A stretch of DNA of 11,379 nt, from NCBI GenBank assembly GCA_019240175.1, contig JAFAYS010000161.1, positions 1-11,379 on the forward strand, in the 5' to 3' direction. The translations under genes were made by a program, and so were the position numbers. Source of the stretch: Chloroflexota bacterium (GTDB lineage: Bacteria; Chloroflexota; Chloroflexia; Chloroflexales; Kallotenuaceae). The notes below the pieces were generated by a model. The model saw nothing but the letters and a program-made list of their open reading frames with translations, was not told where the DNA came from and did no database searches. Shown one piece after another: positions 1 through 6,248 of the stretch. Each line of letters opens with the position of its first letter. The stretch's first letter is position 1.

Positions 1-369
1 CTCAGCCTTTCCCAACCCGCCGACCTGTATCAGAGACAGGCTTTTAATATAGGAAGACGAACCACGAGTACTTCCTACGGCTCAGACAAGCCGAAAACAA
101 CTCCTCACTCTGCTCATCGATGCTGATGAGTCCACCGGCGTAGCTACGGCTTATTCGGGGAAAGAGCAGCGTTTGCTCTGCCCATCCTTGGATGACGCTG
201 TCCACTCCGATCGCAAGATCGTCACTTCCCGTGCCTCGGTGACGACTCCGCGCTCTACACCTGCGACCGATTGGTCGTGGCCTGTCTGGCTGCACTGCCA
301 ACTTCAGCTATCAACACGTGCGTATCAATCTACCGACGTTACAGCCTACAATCTATAAAGGTACATCGC
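1..369. other. Upstream non-coding region, no gene recognised
   Basis: I find no convincing gene here. Short open frames exist on both strands but none has a recognisable motif or a good ribosome binding site. Minor structure is visible. CCTGT at 24-28 and ACAGG at 36-40 form a 5-bp hairpin followed by TTTT, which could be a weak end of an upstream transcript. A CACGTG palindrome at 315-320 is flanked by two TATCAA copies (309-314 and 323-328), which might belong to the regulator promoter. None of these is strong enough to call as a site. Confidence 0.5.
357..361 (+). promoter_or_regulatory. Ribosome binding site deciding the regulator start
   Basis: AAAGG lies 8 nt before the ATG at 370. 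The open frame continues upstream to an earlier start at 271, but that extension (33 residues) has no family similarity that I recognise and no ribosome binding site. The MalT-like fold begins right after the ATG at 370, so this site sets the start. Confidence 0.6.
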
Positions 370-2220
370 ATGGTCGAGCTGCCACATAAAATCTATACGC
401 CACAGCGTCCGCCAGAGCTGGTGCAGCGTCCCCGCTTGATCGAGGCGCTGCAAAAGATCGCACAGCGCAAGCTGATCGCGCTGGTTGCGCCTGCGGGCTA
501 CGGCAAAACGTCGCTGCTGATCGACCTGGCGCATATGACAACGCTGCCGCTCTGCTGGTACACCCTGGACGCCTATGACGCCGAGCCGTGGAGCTTTTTG
601 CTGTATCTCACCGCCGCAGTCGAGCATCGCTTTCCGGGCAGCACCACGCGCACCACGCAGCTGCTGCGGCGCGACGGCCAGCAGTTTAGCGCGGTTGTGG
701 AAACCTTGATCCATGAGCTGAGCGCCATCGCGGGTGATTTTGTGATCTGCCTGGACGACTGGCATCTCGTCGATAAGGTGACCGCGATCAGCGAGCTGGT
801 AGCCTCGATCCTGTCACGCTGTCCCAACAGCCATATTATTCTGGCAGCGCGATCGCATCCTTCGCTGCCCAACCAGATGCTGCTGGCGGCGCGACGTCAG
901 TTTGTCAGCATCAACGAGACGCAGCTACGCTTTTCCGCCGAGGAGCTGGCGCGCGTGATCGCTTGTGAGGGCATCAGCAATTTCACGCCCGAGGACACCG
1001 AGTGGCTAGTTACGCAGAGCGACGGCTGGCTGACCGGCATTCTGCTGGCGCTGCAAACTACCAACGGCGACATCGCGGCGATCGTCGCCAACCGCACTGT
1101 GATGAGCCGCCCGGCCCATCATTTTCTGGCCGAGCAGGTCCTCGATCGACAGCCGCCCGAGATCCAGCAGTTCTTGATCGAGTCATCGATGCTGGAAGAG
1201 CTGACGGTCGAGCGCTGCAACACGCTGCTGGGACGCAACGACTCGTGGGGCATGCTGGAATATGTGCTCGCGCAGCGGCTGTTCGTCACCGAGATCGCGC
1301 CGGGCGTGCTGCGTCAGCATCCGCTCTTTCGTGAGCTATTGCAGCAGCGGCTTCAGCTGAGCCAGCCCGAGCACTTCTGCGCGCTCAGCCAGCGCATGGC
1401 CGCCGACTTTTCGCGACCGAGCCAGTGGTCTGGTCCTACGCTGCCCGTAGCTGCCGAGCAATGGATCGCGTTGGGGCAGGGCCGGGCCGATCAGCAGCCG
1501 TCGCTGCGGGCCAACTATCTCGGCGCGGACCAGGTCTGGATTGACGACAAGTCGATCCCGCTGGGCTCGGGCCGCGCGCGTGAGCTGCTGGCCTATCTGA
1601 TCACGCATCCACAGGGCGCGTCGCGCACAGACCTGTATCGCGCGATCTGGTGTACGGACGAGCCGCCGGAAGATCCCAACGCGCTGAATCGCGTGATCTA
1701 TCGCCTGCGCGCGGCGCTGCCACCGGGCGCGATCATCACCATCAACCGCGACACCTACTGCCTGGACCGGGCGCTGCTGCGCGTGGAGATCGACGCCGAG
1801 TCGTTTGAGCGTCTGCTCGACCACTCGACCGCCGAGCAGAACCAGATGCAGACGATCTTGAAGGCGCTGGATCTGTATCGCGGCGTGTTTCTGCCCAGCG
1901 TGCAAACCTCGTGGAGCTGGAACGTGCGCCAGCGGCTGGAGCTGCGCTACCGCAGCGCGCTGTGCCAGGCGGCGGAGCAGAACGAAACCCACGGCAGCTT
2001 TGCCAAGGCGCTCGATCTTTTCCGCCAGCTTGTCGCCCGCGACACGACCAATATCGCCGCGCACGCCGGGATTATGCGCTGTCACATCGCGCTCCAATGG
2101 CCGGCCCTGGCGATCGAGCAGTACCGCACGCTGCGCCACACGCTCGATAGCGAGCTGGGGATTGGCCTCGATCCTAGCTCTGAGCCCGAGCGCATGTACC
2201 AGATGCTGCTGGCGAACTGA
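370..2220 (+). CDS. STAND NTPase (MalT-like) regulator with C-terminal BTAD/SARP DNA-binding module
   Basis: A 616-residue cytoplasmic transcriptional regulator. Visible features in order: Walker A PAGYGKTS (41-48); Walker B FVICLDD (124-130); AARSHPSLP (159-167), the MalT/LAL-type sensor-like segment; GWLTGILLAL (219-228); a winged-helix segment after the NTPase with HFLAEQVLDRQPPE (251-264) and RQHPLFRELL (315-324). A winged-helix DNA-binding part follows from about 385 to 468 (GSGRARELLAYL, then RVIYRLRAALP), and a BTAD helical-repeat domain from about 471 to 616 (ALDLYRGVFLP, RLELRYRSAL, ALDLFRQLV, AIEQYRTL). MalT/LAL proteins usually carry a TPR sensor of a few hundred residues after the winged helix; here only about 50 linker residues (331-380) separate the two halves, so the protein is unusually short. 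No LuxR HTH is seen. In known families ATP and an inducer drive oligomerisation and DNA binding. Its position directly before the biosynthetic genes suggests a pathway regulator, but this is inference. Confidence 0.88.
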   Translation: MVELPHKIYTPQRPPELVQRPRLIEALQKIAQRKLIALVAPAGYGKTSLLIDLAHMTTLPLCWYTLDAYDAEPWSFLLYLTAAVEHRFPGSTTRTTQLLRRDGQQFSAVVETLIHELSAIAGDFVICLDDWHLVDKVTAISELVASILSRCPNSHIILAARSHPSLPNQMLLAARRQFVSINETQLRFSAEELARVIACEGISNFTPEDTEWLVTQSDGWLTGILLALQTTNGDIAAIVANRTVMSRPAHHFLAEQVLDRQPPEIQQFLIESSMLEELTVERCNTLLGRNDSWGMLEYVLAQRLFVTEIAPGVLRQHPLFRELLQQRLQLSQPEHFCALSQRMAADFSRPSQWSGPTLPVAAEQWIALGQGRADQQPSLRANYLGADQVWIDDKSIPLGSGRARELLAYLITHPQGASRTDLYRAIWCTDEPPEDPNALNRVIYRLRAALPPGAIITINRDTYCLDRALLRVEIDAESFERLLDHSTAEQNQMQTILKALDLYRGVFLPSVQTSWSWNVRQRLELRYRSALCQAAEQNETHGSFAKALDLFRQLVARDTTNIAAHAGIMRCHIALQWPALAIEQYRTLRHTLDSELGIGLDPSSEPERMYQMLLAN

Positions 2221-2241
2221 GTAGATAGAGGGACAAAGGAA

Positions 2242-2300
2242 CAAGGGAACAAGGGAACAAAGAGGCTTCAATGAGAGCTTTTTGTTCCTTTGTTCTTTTG
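2242..2300 (+). terminator. Long GGAACAAA-repeat hairpin behind the regulator, probable terminator
   Basis: Positions 2242-2264 pair without interruption with 2278-2300 (23 bp, four of them G.U) around a 13-nt loop. The left arm is made of repeated GGGAACAA-type units and the right arm of the reverse, TTGTTCCTTTGTTC. It begins 21 nt after the regulator stop. The stem is A/T-rich and the 3' arm itself is T-rich, so termination in either direction is plausible, although it is not a classical GC stem followed by a U run. The same element type recurs at 6132-6214. Confidence 0.5.
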
Positions 2301-2337
2301 ATTATTTGTTGGTTGGTTGTGGCCCTCACTCTTTAGT

Positions 2338-2390
2338 CCCCTTCCCCGAACCTCGTCAAGCCTTTGGCTCGGTTGCGGCAGGAGAAGGGG
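2338..2390. repeat. REP-like palindromic element
   Basis: An imperfect palindrome with nested arms: CCCCTTC (2338-2344) pairs with GAAGGGG (2384-2390), AACC (2349-2352) with GGTT (2371-2374), and AGCC (2359-2362) with GGCT (2366-2369) around TTT. It has the form of a dispersed intergenic palindrome. Copies elsewhere in the genome cannot be tested from this window. Confidence 0.4.
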
Positions 2391-2463
2391 TGCAGTGGTA
2401 CTCCTCTTGATCTTTGGTTGCCTTTCCACGGCTCTTGATTTCCCGTGTTCTCCTCCGGCCCCT

Positions 2464-2580
2464 GTTCTTGGTTCTTGGTTCTCCGCCTAGGTTCTAGGTT
2501 CTCCGTTTGTTCCCTTGTTCTTTGTTCTTTGTTCTCCTTGGTTCTTTTTGTTCCTTGGTTCTTTTGTTCTTTTGTTCCTT
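2464..2580. repeat. GTTC-headed low-complexity tract (14 units)
   Basis: Fourteen consecutive units of 7-13 nt, each starting with GTTC and followed by mostly T, C and G (for example GTTCTTG, GTTCTTT, GTTCCTT). The complementary strand reads as GAAC/GGAACAAA units, the same vocabulary as the hairpins at 2242-2300 and 6132-6214. No coding function is visible; the reverse-strand open frame over it is a by-product of the repeat. Confidence 0.65.
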
Positions 2581-2582
2581 CG

Positions 2583-2733
2583 CACTCCTAGGAGTGGGAG
2601 AGGAGCGAGAGAGTATTGAGCGCTATCTTTACGTTTGCTAAACTTTTTGCAGAACACAGGCCCCATACGCAAAGCAGCGACCCAGCCTCAAGGAAGCCCA
2701 CGCTCCGGCACTCACCCTGCGCGTCCCACTCCT
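2583..2733. repeat. Palindrome CACTCCTAGGAGTG and distant 10-bp inverted copy
   Basis: CACTCCTAGGAGTG (2583-2596) is a perfect 14-bp palindrome. AGGAGTGGGA (2590-2599), which overlaps its right half, is repeated inverted as TCCCACTCCT at 2724-2733. Both copies bracket the candidate promoter of the operon. They could be an operator pair or relics of a repeat; nothing distinguishes these. Confidence 0.35.
2616..2644 (+). promoter_or_regulatory. Weak sigma-70-like promoter candidate for the biosynthetic operon
   Basis: TTGAGC (2616-2621) and TAAACT (2639-2644) are separated by 17 nt; each matches the consensus hexamers at four of six positions. It is the best candidate that I see between the repeat tract and the first operon gene, and would give a leader of about 180 nt containing the hairpin at 2783-2808. 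Such matches occur by chance, so this is tentative. Confidence 0.25.
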
Positions 2734-2782
2734 GAGAGAGCATTCTTCTTTGCCGTGGAGATATTAGGAACATCGTGGGCAA

Positions 2783-2808
2783 TGGCAGCCGCAGCGTTGC
2801 GGTTGTCA
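2783..2808 (+). promoter_or_regulatory. Leader stem-loop before the first operon gene
   Basis: Positions 2783-2793 pair continuously with 2798-2808 (11 bp, two G.U) around the 4-nt loop GCGT. It lies 24 nt before the ATG at 2833, which lacks a clear Shine-Dalgarno sequence. It could influence translation or transcript stability. No U run follows, so it is not a terminator. It may also be chance in GC-rich sequence. Confidence 0.35.
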
Positions 2809-2832
2809 CGGCTTACCTACCGCTGATCGCCT

Positions 2833-3138
2833 ATGCGCTCTTTAAAGCTCTTCGATGAATCATCCGTGCGTCATCAGTTCGCGGGCTTGCAGCAGCTCAT
2901 CAGCGCGGCGCTGGCCAATCCGGTGCTCGCCGATGCGCTGGTGGCCGACCCCGCGCGGGCACTTGAGCAGGACCTGCCCGACATTACGCTGACGCGCGAA
3001 GAATACCAGCTGATCATCCAGGTGCGCGATACGACCTGCTTCGATCATTTTGCGGCCTATCTGTATGCGCTGGTTCAGGACGCGATCCTGGCCCAGGAGC
3101 ATCCGATGTACAACGAACAAGAATCACACGCTTCATAA
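2833..3138 (+). CDS. Small NHLP/Nif11-leader-like protein of unknown function
   Basis: A 101-residue, probably all-helical soluble protein. The segment about 19-60 reads LQQLISAALANPVLADALV, then ADPARALEQ, then LTREEYQLI. This resembles the pattern of NHLP/Nif11/Os1348-type leader domains (a helix, an N-P/D-P turn, then L-T-x-E-E and a second helix). I infer this by pattern only. The C-terminal tail (about 85-101) is polar, has no Gly-Gly cleavage motif and no Cys/Ser/Thr-rich core, so a peptide natural-product precursor is not obvious. There is one Cys (in DTTCFDHF). The in-frame TGA at 2824 limits the start to 2833 or later. No good ribosome binding site precedes it, so a GTG at 2866 is possible. 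Its stop overlaps the ribosome binding site of the thioesterase gene, so the two are probably cotranscribed. Function unknown; it may be an accessory or carrier-interacting protein of the cluster. Confidence 0.65.
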   Translation: MRSLKLFDESSVRHQFAGLQQLISAALANPVLADALVADPARALEQDLPDITLTREEYQLIIQVRDTTCFDHFAAYLYALVQDAILAQEHPMYNEQESHAS

Positions 3139-3148
3139 GGAAACAGAT

Positions 3149-3925
3149 ATGGCTGAAGCGATCAACAAATGGACGGTGTGCGGTAAGCCCAATCCCGACG
3201 CCAGCTTGCGGCTTTTTTGCTTCCCGTTCGCGGGCGGCGGCGCTTCGATCTTTCGCGGCTGGGCCGCGCTGCTGCCGGCCAGCATTGAGGTGTACGCGGT
3301 GCAGCTGCCAGGCCGTGAGACGCGCATGCGCGAGCCGCGCTTTACCAGCGTCAAGGAGCTGGTGCCGGAGCTGATGAGCGCGCTGCTGCCGGCGCTGGAC
3401 ATGCCGTTCGTCTTCTTTGGACACAGCATGGGCGCGCTGATCAGCTTTGAGCTGGCGCGTGCGCTGCGCCGTGCGGGCAACGCCAATCTCCAGCATCTTT
3501 TTGTCTCGGCCCGCAGCGCGCCGCAGATCGTCGGCAGCGAAGAAACGCTGCACCATCTGCCGACGCCCGAGCTGATCGACAAGCTGCGCCAGCTCGGCGG
3601 CACGCCCGACGCGATCCTGCAAAATCCCGAGCTGCAAGAGATGATCCTGCCGATTCTGCGCTCGGATCTGGCGCTGAACGAGCGCTATGTCTACACGCCG
3701 GAGCCGCCGCTCGACGTGCCGATCTCGGCCTTTGGCGGCACGCAAGACCCGCGCGTGCGCCAGGAAGACGTCGCGCAGTGGTCGGCGCAGACCGGCAAGA
3801 CCTTTTCGCTGCGCATGGTCGCCGGCGATCACTTCTTCTTGAATGCCAATCCGTCCGCGATCCTCCAGCCGATGCAGCAGGATCTGCGGACATTGTTGTT
3901 GAGCGGCCAGGGGGCTGCTGTGTAG
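3149..3925 (+). CDS. Type II thioesterase (alpha/beta hydrolase)
   Basis: A 258-residue cytoplasmic hydrolase of the usual length for external (type II) thioesterases. It removes wrong or stalled acyl groups from the phosphopantetheine arms of PKS/NRPS carrier proteins. Visible: FCFPFAGGGAS (23-33), a family hallmark near the oxyanion region; VQLPGRETRMREP (51-63); nucleophile elbow GHSMGA with Ser93; FGGTQDP with Asp200; and AGDHFFLN with His228, giving a full catalytic triad. The ATG at 3149 is chosen because AAGGA (3137-3141) lies 7 nt before it and the family homology starts about 18 residues later; the frame extends upstream to 3050, but that part overlaps the previous gene. It follows the NHLP-like gene by 10 nt and precedes the ABC genes. 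Family call is secure; the exact acyl substrate is unknown. Confidence 0.93.
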   Translation: MAEAINKWTVCGKPNPDASLRLFCFPFAGGGASIFRGWAALLPASIEVYAVQLPGRETRMREPRFTSVKELVPELMSALLPALDMPFVFFGHSMGALISFELARALRRAGNANLQHLFVSARSAPQIVGSEETLHHLPTPELIDKLRQLGGTPDAILQNPELQEMILPILRSDLALNERYVYTPEPPLDVPISAFGGTQDPRVRQEDVAQWSAQTGKTFSLRMVAGDHFFLNANPSAILQPMQQDLRTLLLSGQGAAV

Positions 3926-3958
3926 CGCCCGTGCCTCTATCCTTCAGGAGCGTAATCG

Positions 3959-4915
3959 ATGACCGTGTATCTCTCGGCCAAGGATGTTCATAAGTCGTAT
4001 CGCCGCAAGCAGGTCTTGAAGGGCGTCACGCTCGACCTGTACAACGGCGAGATCCTGGCGCTGCTGGGGCCCAACGGCTCCGGCAAGACGACCTTTATTA
4101 AGATTCTGGCCACGCTGCTGATCAAAGACGCGGGCAAAGTCGAGATCATGGGCTACGACCTCGACAAGAACCCGAACGCGATCCGGCATCTGTTCGGCTA
4201 CGTCGGCCAGGACAGCGAGCGCTCGGCCTACGCGCGGCTCAGCGTCCGTGAGAATCTGCACTTCTTTGGCTCGCTGCATGGCCTCGACAAAAAAACCATC
4301 AACGCGCAGCTCGACAAGCTGGTGCATTACTTCGATTTCGCCGAAAGCATCGACAAGCGCTTCGAGCATCTGTCGGGCGGCCAGAAGCAGACGATGGTGA
4401 TCATGCGCGCGCTGCTCTACAACCCGCCGGTCGTCTACCTCGACGAGCCGACCAAGGGCCTCGATCCGCTGGTCGCCAAGAAGATTCGCGCCTACCTCAA
4501 GCGCTACGTCAAAGACGAGCAGAAATCGTTGCTGCTGACCTCGCACATCCTGCCCGAGGTCGACGAGATGTCGGATCGCGTGGCGCTGATCGCCGACGGC
4601 GTGATCCCGATCGTCTCGACCGCGACCAAGCTCAAGGAAAGCGTCAGCATCCGCAGCTTTATTGAGGTGCCGACCAATCTGGTCTCGCCGGAGCTGAAGG
4701 ACGAGATCATGGCCAACAGCATGATCCTGGCCTGCCGCGAGCGCGAGGCCGGCTGGCTCTCGTTCGGCGTCAACGATCTGCTGGACGGCACCGAGATGAT
4801 GATCGCGCTGATGCGCAAGCACCAGATTCAGCCCACCATTCGCAACTACAACGTGTCGCTGGAAGACGCTTTCGTGCATCACGTCGGCGCGCTTGCTCAG
4901 CGCTTCGATACCTAA
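3959..4915 (+). CDS. ABC exporter ATP-binding protein (DrrA/CcmA-like)
   Basis: A 318-residue ABC ATPase. Motifs: Walker A GPNGSGKT (37-44), Q-loop Gln84, signature LSGGQKQ (138-144), Walker B VVYLDEPT with Glu163, D-loop GLDP (167-170), and switch His196 in LTSHILPE. All catalytic motifs are intact. The C-terminal region (about 225-318) is the extension typical of DrrA/NatA-type ATPases that pair with ABC-2 permeases. AGGAG (3946-3950) stands 8 nt before the ATG. The gene starts 33 nt after the thioesterase and is followed 23 nt later by the permease gene, so the two should form one transporter: two ATPase subunits and two permease subunits at the inner face of the membrane. Within a polyketide cluster the likely role is export of the product and self-protection; the substrate is inferred from context only. 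Confidence 0.93.
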   Translation: MTVYLSAKDVHKSYRRKQVLKGVTLDLYNGEILALLGPNGSGKTTFIKILATLLIKDAGKVEIMGYDLDKNPNAIRHLFGYVGQDSERSAYARLSVRENLHFFGSLHGLDKKTINAQLDKLVHYFDFAESIDKRFEHLSGGQKQTMVIMRALLYNPPVVYLDEPTKGLDPLVAKKIRAYLKRYVKDEQKSLLLTSHILPEVDEMSDRVALIADGVIPIVSTATKLKESVSIRSFIEVPTNLVSPELKDEIMANSMILACREREAGWLSFGVNDLLDGTEMMIALMRKHQIQPTIRNYNVSLEDAFVHHVGALAQRFDT

Positions 4916-4938
4916 GTTCCACTCGAAGGAGATTGTTC

Positions 4939-5820
4939 ATGCTCGATACCGCCATGCCGATCGTGAGCGCGCCGCCCAAAGTCGAGACCTTTTCCAAGCC
5001 TGTCTCGGGCTGGGCCGTGTGCAAGGCCACGGTCGTCAAAGAGCTGCTGATGACCTGGCGCTACATGCCGGATCTGATCGGCAGAGTCGTCGAGGCCGCG
5101 ATCAAAGTCAGCTTCTTTCTGTTGATGGCCACCTCGATCTCGGTTGAGAACGTCGACGCGCTGCAGGGCGCGAACCTGTCGAGCCACAGCCTGTCGCTCT
5201 TCTATCTGTCGAGCCTGATGCTGATGGTCTTCAACGGCACCGCGCTGTCGTCGCCGATCATCTCGGTCAATCGCGATCTGTACTTCGGCACGCTGGAATT
5301 TTTGTACAGCGGCCCGTCGTCGCGCTACGCCTACTTTATCGGCACAGTGATCGCCAGCGCGATCATCAATCAGATCACGTTCCTGCCGATCTTTCTCTTC
5401 TACGTCTTCTACTCCGGCGTCAGCTTCTTCAACATCCTGCTGGTGCTGGGCGTCTGCGCGCTGGTGCTGGTGACCATGATCTCGATGGGCATCATGATCG
5501 CGCTGCTGACGATGCTGCTCAAGCAGATGGGCTCGATCGCCTCGCTGATCAGCCAGGCCTTTGAGTTTCTGGCCGGGGCGTATCTGCCGATCTCGGTGCT
5601 GCCGTTCTTTATCCGCATCTTCGCCTATGTGCTGCCCTACACCTGGGGCTACGATCTGATCCGCTACTACAGCCTGGGCGGCAACTGGCAAACCTTCTAC
5701 CCGGTCTGGATTCAATGGTCGGCGCTGATCGGCTTCGCGGTGATCTTTGTGATCATCTCGCGCTATCTGCTGCACCAGACTGAGCTGCGCGCCAAACGCG
5801 AAGGCCTGCACCTCCTTTAG
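4939..5820 (+). CDS. ABC-2 type transporter permease
   Basis: A 293-residue integral membrane protein. A cytoplasmic N-terminus of about 45 residues is followed by hydrophobic segments near 50-66, 86-106, 131-158, 163-192, 198-222 and 257-277, giving about six membrane spans as expected for ABC-2 permeases. The segment NRDLYFGTLEFLYSGPSSRY (111-130) corresponds to the conserved cytoplasmic region where these permeases show E-x-G-T-L-E-like sequence and contact the ATPase. The C-terminus is basic and cytoplasmic (RAKREG). The ATG at 4939 has AAGGAG (4926-4931) 7 nt before it; the TTG at 4933 two codons earlier is less likely. It is the partner of the ATPase gene just upstream, and the pair probably exports the polyketide. 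Family call is strong; substrate unknown. Confidence 0.9.
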   Translation: MLDTAMPIVSAPPKVETFSKPVSGWAVCKATVVKELLMTWRYMPDLIGRVVEAAIKVSFFLLMATSISVENVDALQGANLSSHSLSLFYLSSLMLMVFNGTALSSPIISVNRDLYFGTLEFLYSGPSSRYAYFIGTVIASAIINQITFLPIFLFYVFYSGVSFFNILLVLGVCALVLVTMISMGIMIALLTMLLKQMGSIASLISQAFEFLAGAYLPISVLPFFIRIFAYVLPYTWGYDLIRYYSLGGNWQTFYPVWIQWSALIGFAVIFVIISRYLLHQTELRAKREGLHLL

Positions 5821-5887
5821 CGCTGCTTTCACGACGATACTCAATCGCATCACCACTACCCACCACCATACGAAAGGAATTAACGTC

Positions 5888-6130
5888 ATGGAAACCAAAG
5901 CCAAGATCCGCCAGTTCTTCGAGCGCTCGCTCCAGCGCACCGATCTGCCCGACGACGAGAACATCTTCGCCGCCGGCTTGGTCAACTCCTTGTTTGCGAT
6001 GCAGCTGGTGCTTTTTGTCGAGAGCGAGTTCGGCTTCAGCACCGACAACGACGATCTGGTCATCGACAACTTTAGCTCGATCAACGCGATCGCCAGCCTG
6101 GTCGATCGCAAGCTCGGCGTGACGGCGTAA
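5888..6130 (+). CDS. Free-standing acyl carrier protein (FkbJ/ZmaD-like)
   Basis: An 80-residue discrete carrier protein. The phosphopantetheine attachment motif is GLVNSLFAMQLV (30-41) with Ser34. The residue before the serine is Asn33 rather than the Asp of the common DSL motif; as I recall, the N/S-S-L-F-A-M-Q-L form is characteristic of the carriers on which glyceryl, hydroxymalonyl and methoxymalonyl units are built. Acidic helix II and the short length fit a stand-alone carrier. AAAGGA (5873-5878) precedes the ATG by 9 nt. It lies 67 nt after the permease and is followed by a long inverted-repeat hairpin and then the dehydrogenase and FkbH-like genes, which are its expected partners. 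Proposed role: receive the three-carbon unit from the FkbH-like enzyme, hold it during oxidation and deliver it to a PKS acyltransferase. The unit actually carried is not determined by the sequence. Confidence 0.88.
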   Translation: METKAKIRQFFERSLQRTDLPDDENIFAAGLVNSLFAMQLVLFVESEFGFSTDNDDLVIDNFSSINAIASLVDRKLGVTA

Positions 6131-6131
6131 C

Positions 6132-6214
6132 AGGGAACAAAGGAACAAAGAAACAAAGGAACAAACCCGTAAAGACGATCCTTGTTCGCTTGTTCTTTTG
6201 TTCGCTTGTTCTTT
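6132..6214 (+). terminator. Long imperfect GGAACAAA hairpin inside the operon (possible attenuator)
   Basis: Beginning 2 nt after the ACP stop, 6132-6164 pairs with 6182-6214 at 28 of 33 positions (three G.U) around a 17-nt loop. The left arm is four near-repeats of GGAACAAA; the right arm is four TTGTTC units. It is the same kind of element as that at 2242-2300. Its place between ACP and dehydrogenase genes could reduce read-through and so set different transcript levels for the two halves of the cluster. No promoter is obvious between it and 6249, so a complete stop is unlikely. Confidence 0.45.
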
Positions 6215-6248
6215 CGCGCGCCGCGCTCCGGCTGAAAGGGAAAACCCG

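Noticed and set aside
309..328. TATCAA direct repeats around CACGTG as a SARP-type binding site
   Set aside because: The repeats are 14 bp apart, not the 11- or 22-bp spacing typical for SARP operators, and six-base matches are expected by chance.
271..369. Upstream in-frame extension of the regulator (33 residues from a start at 271)
   Set aside because: No ribosome binding site and no similarity to MalT-like N-termini; the ATG at 370 has a good site and fits the domain start.
1336..2271. 311-codon reverse-strand open frame opposite the regulator
   Set aside because: The + strand frame contains clear winged-helix/BTAD features. The reverse product has no recognisable motif and starts inside the GGAACAAA element.
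2464..2580. GTTC array considered as a CRISPR array
   Set aside because: Units are only 7-13 nt, degenerate and without unique spacers of constant length; no cas genes are present.
2635..2826. 63-codon + strand open frame in the gap before the operon
   Set aside because: No ribosome binding site, no motif, and composition unlike the genes around it.
3944..4882. 312-codon reverse-strand open frame opposite the ABC ATPase gene
   Set aside because: The + strand carries all ABC motifs; the reverse frame is a composition artefact.
4912..6156. 414-codon reverse-strand open frame opposite the ABC permease and ACP genes
   Set aside because: It is the GC-biased shadow of well-supported + strand genes; its product is low-complexity with Arg/Asp/His-rich runs and its first residues come from the repeat hairpin.
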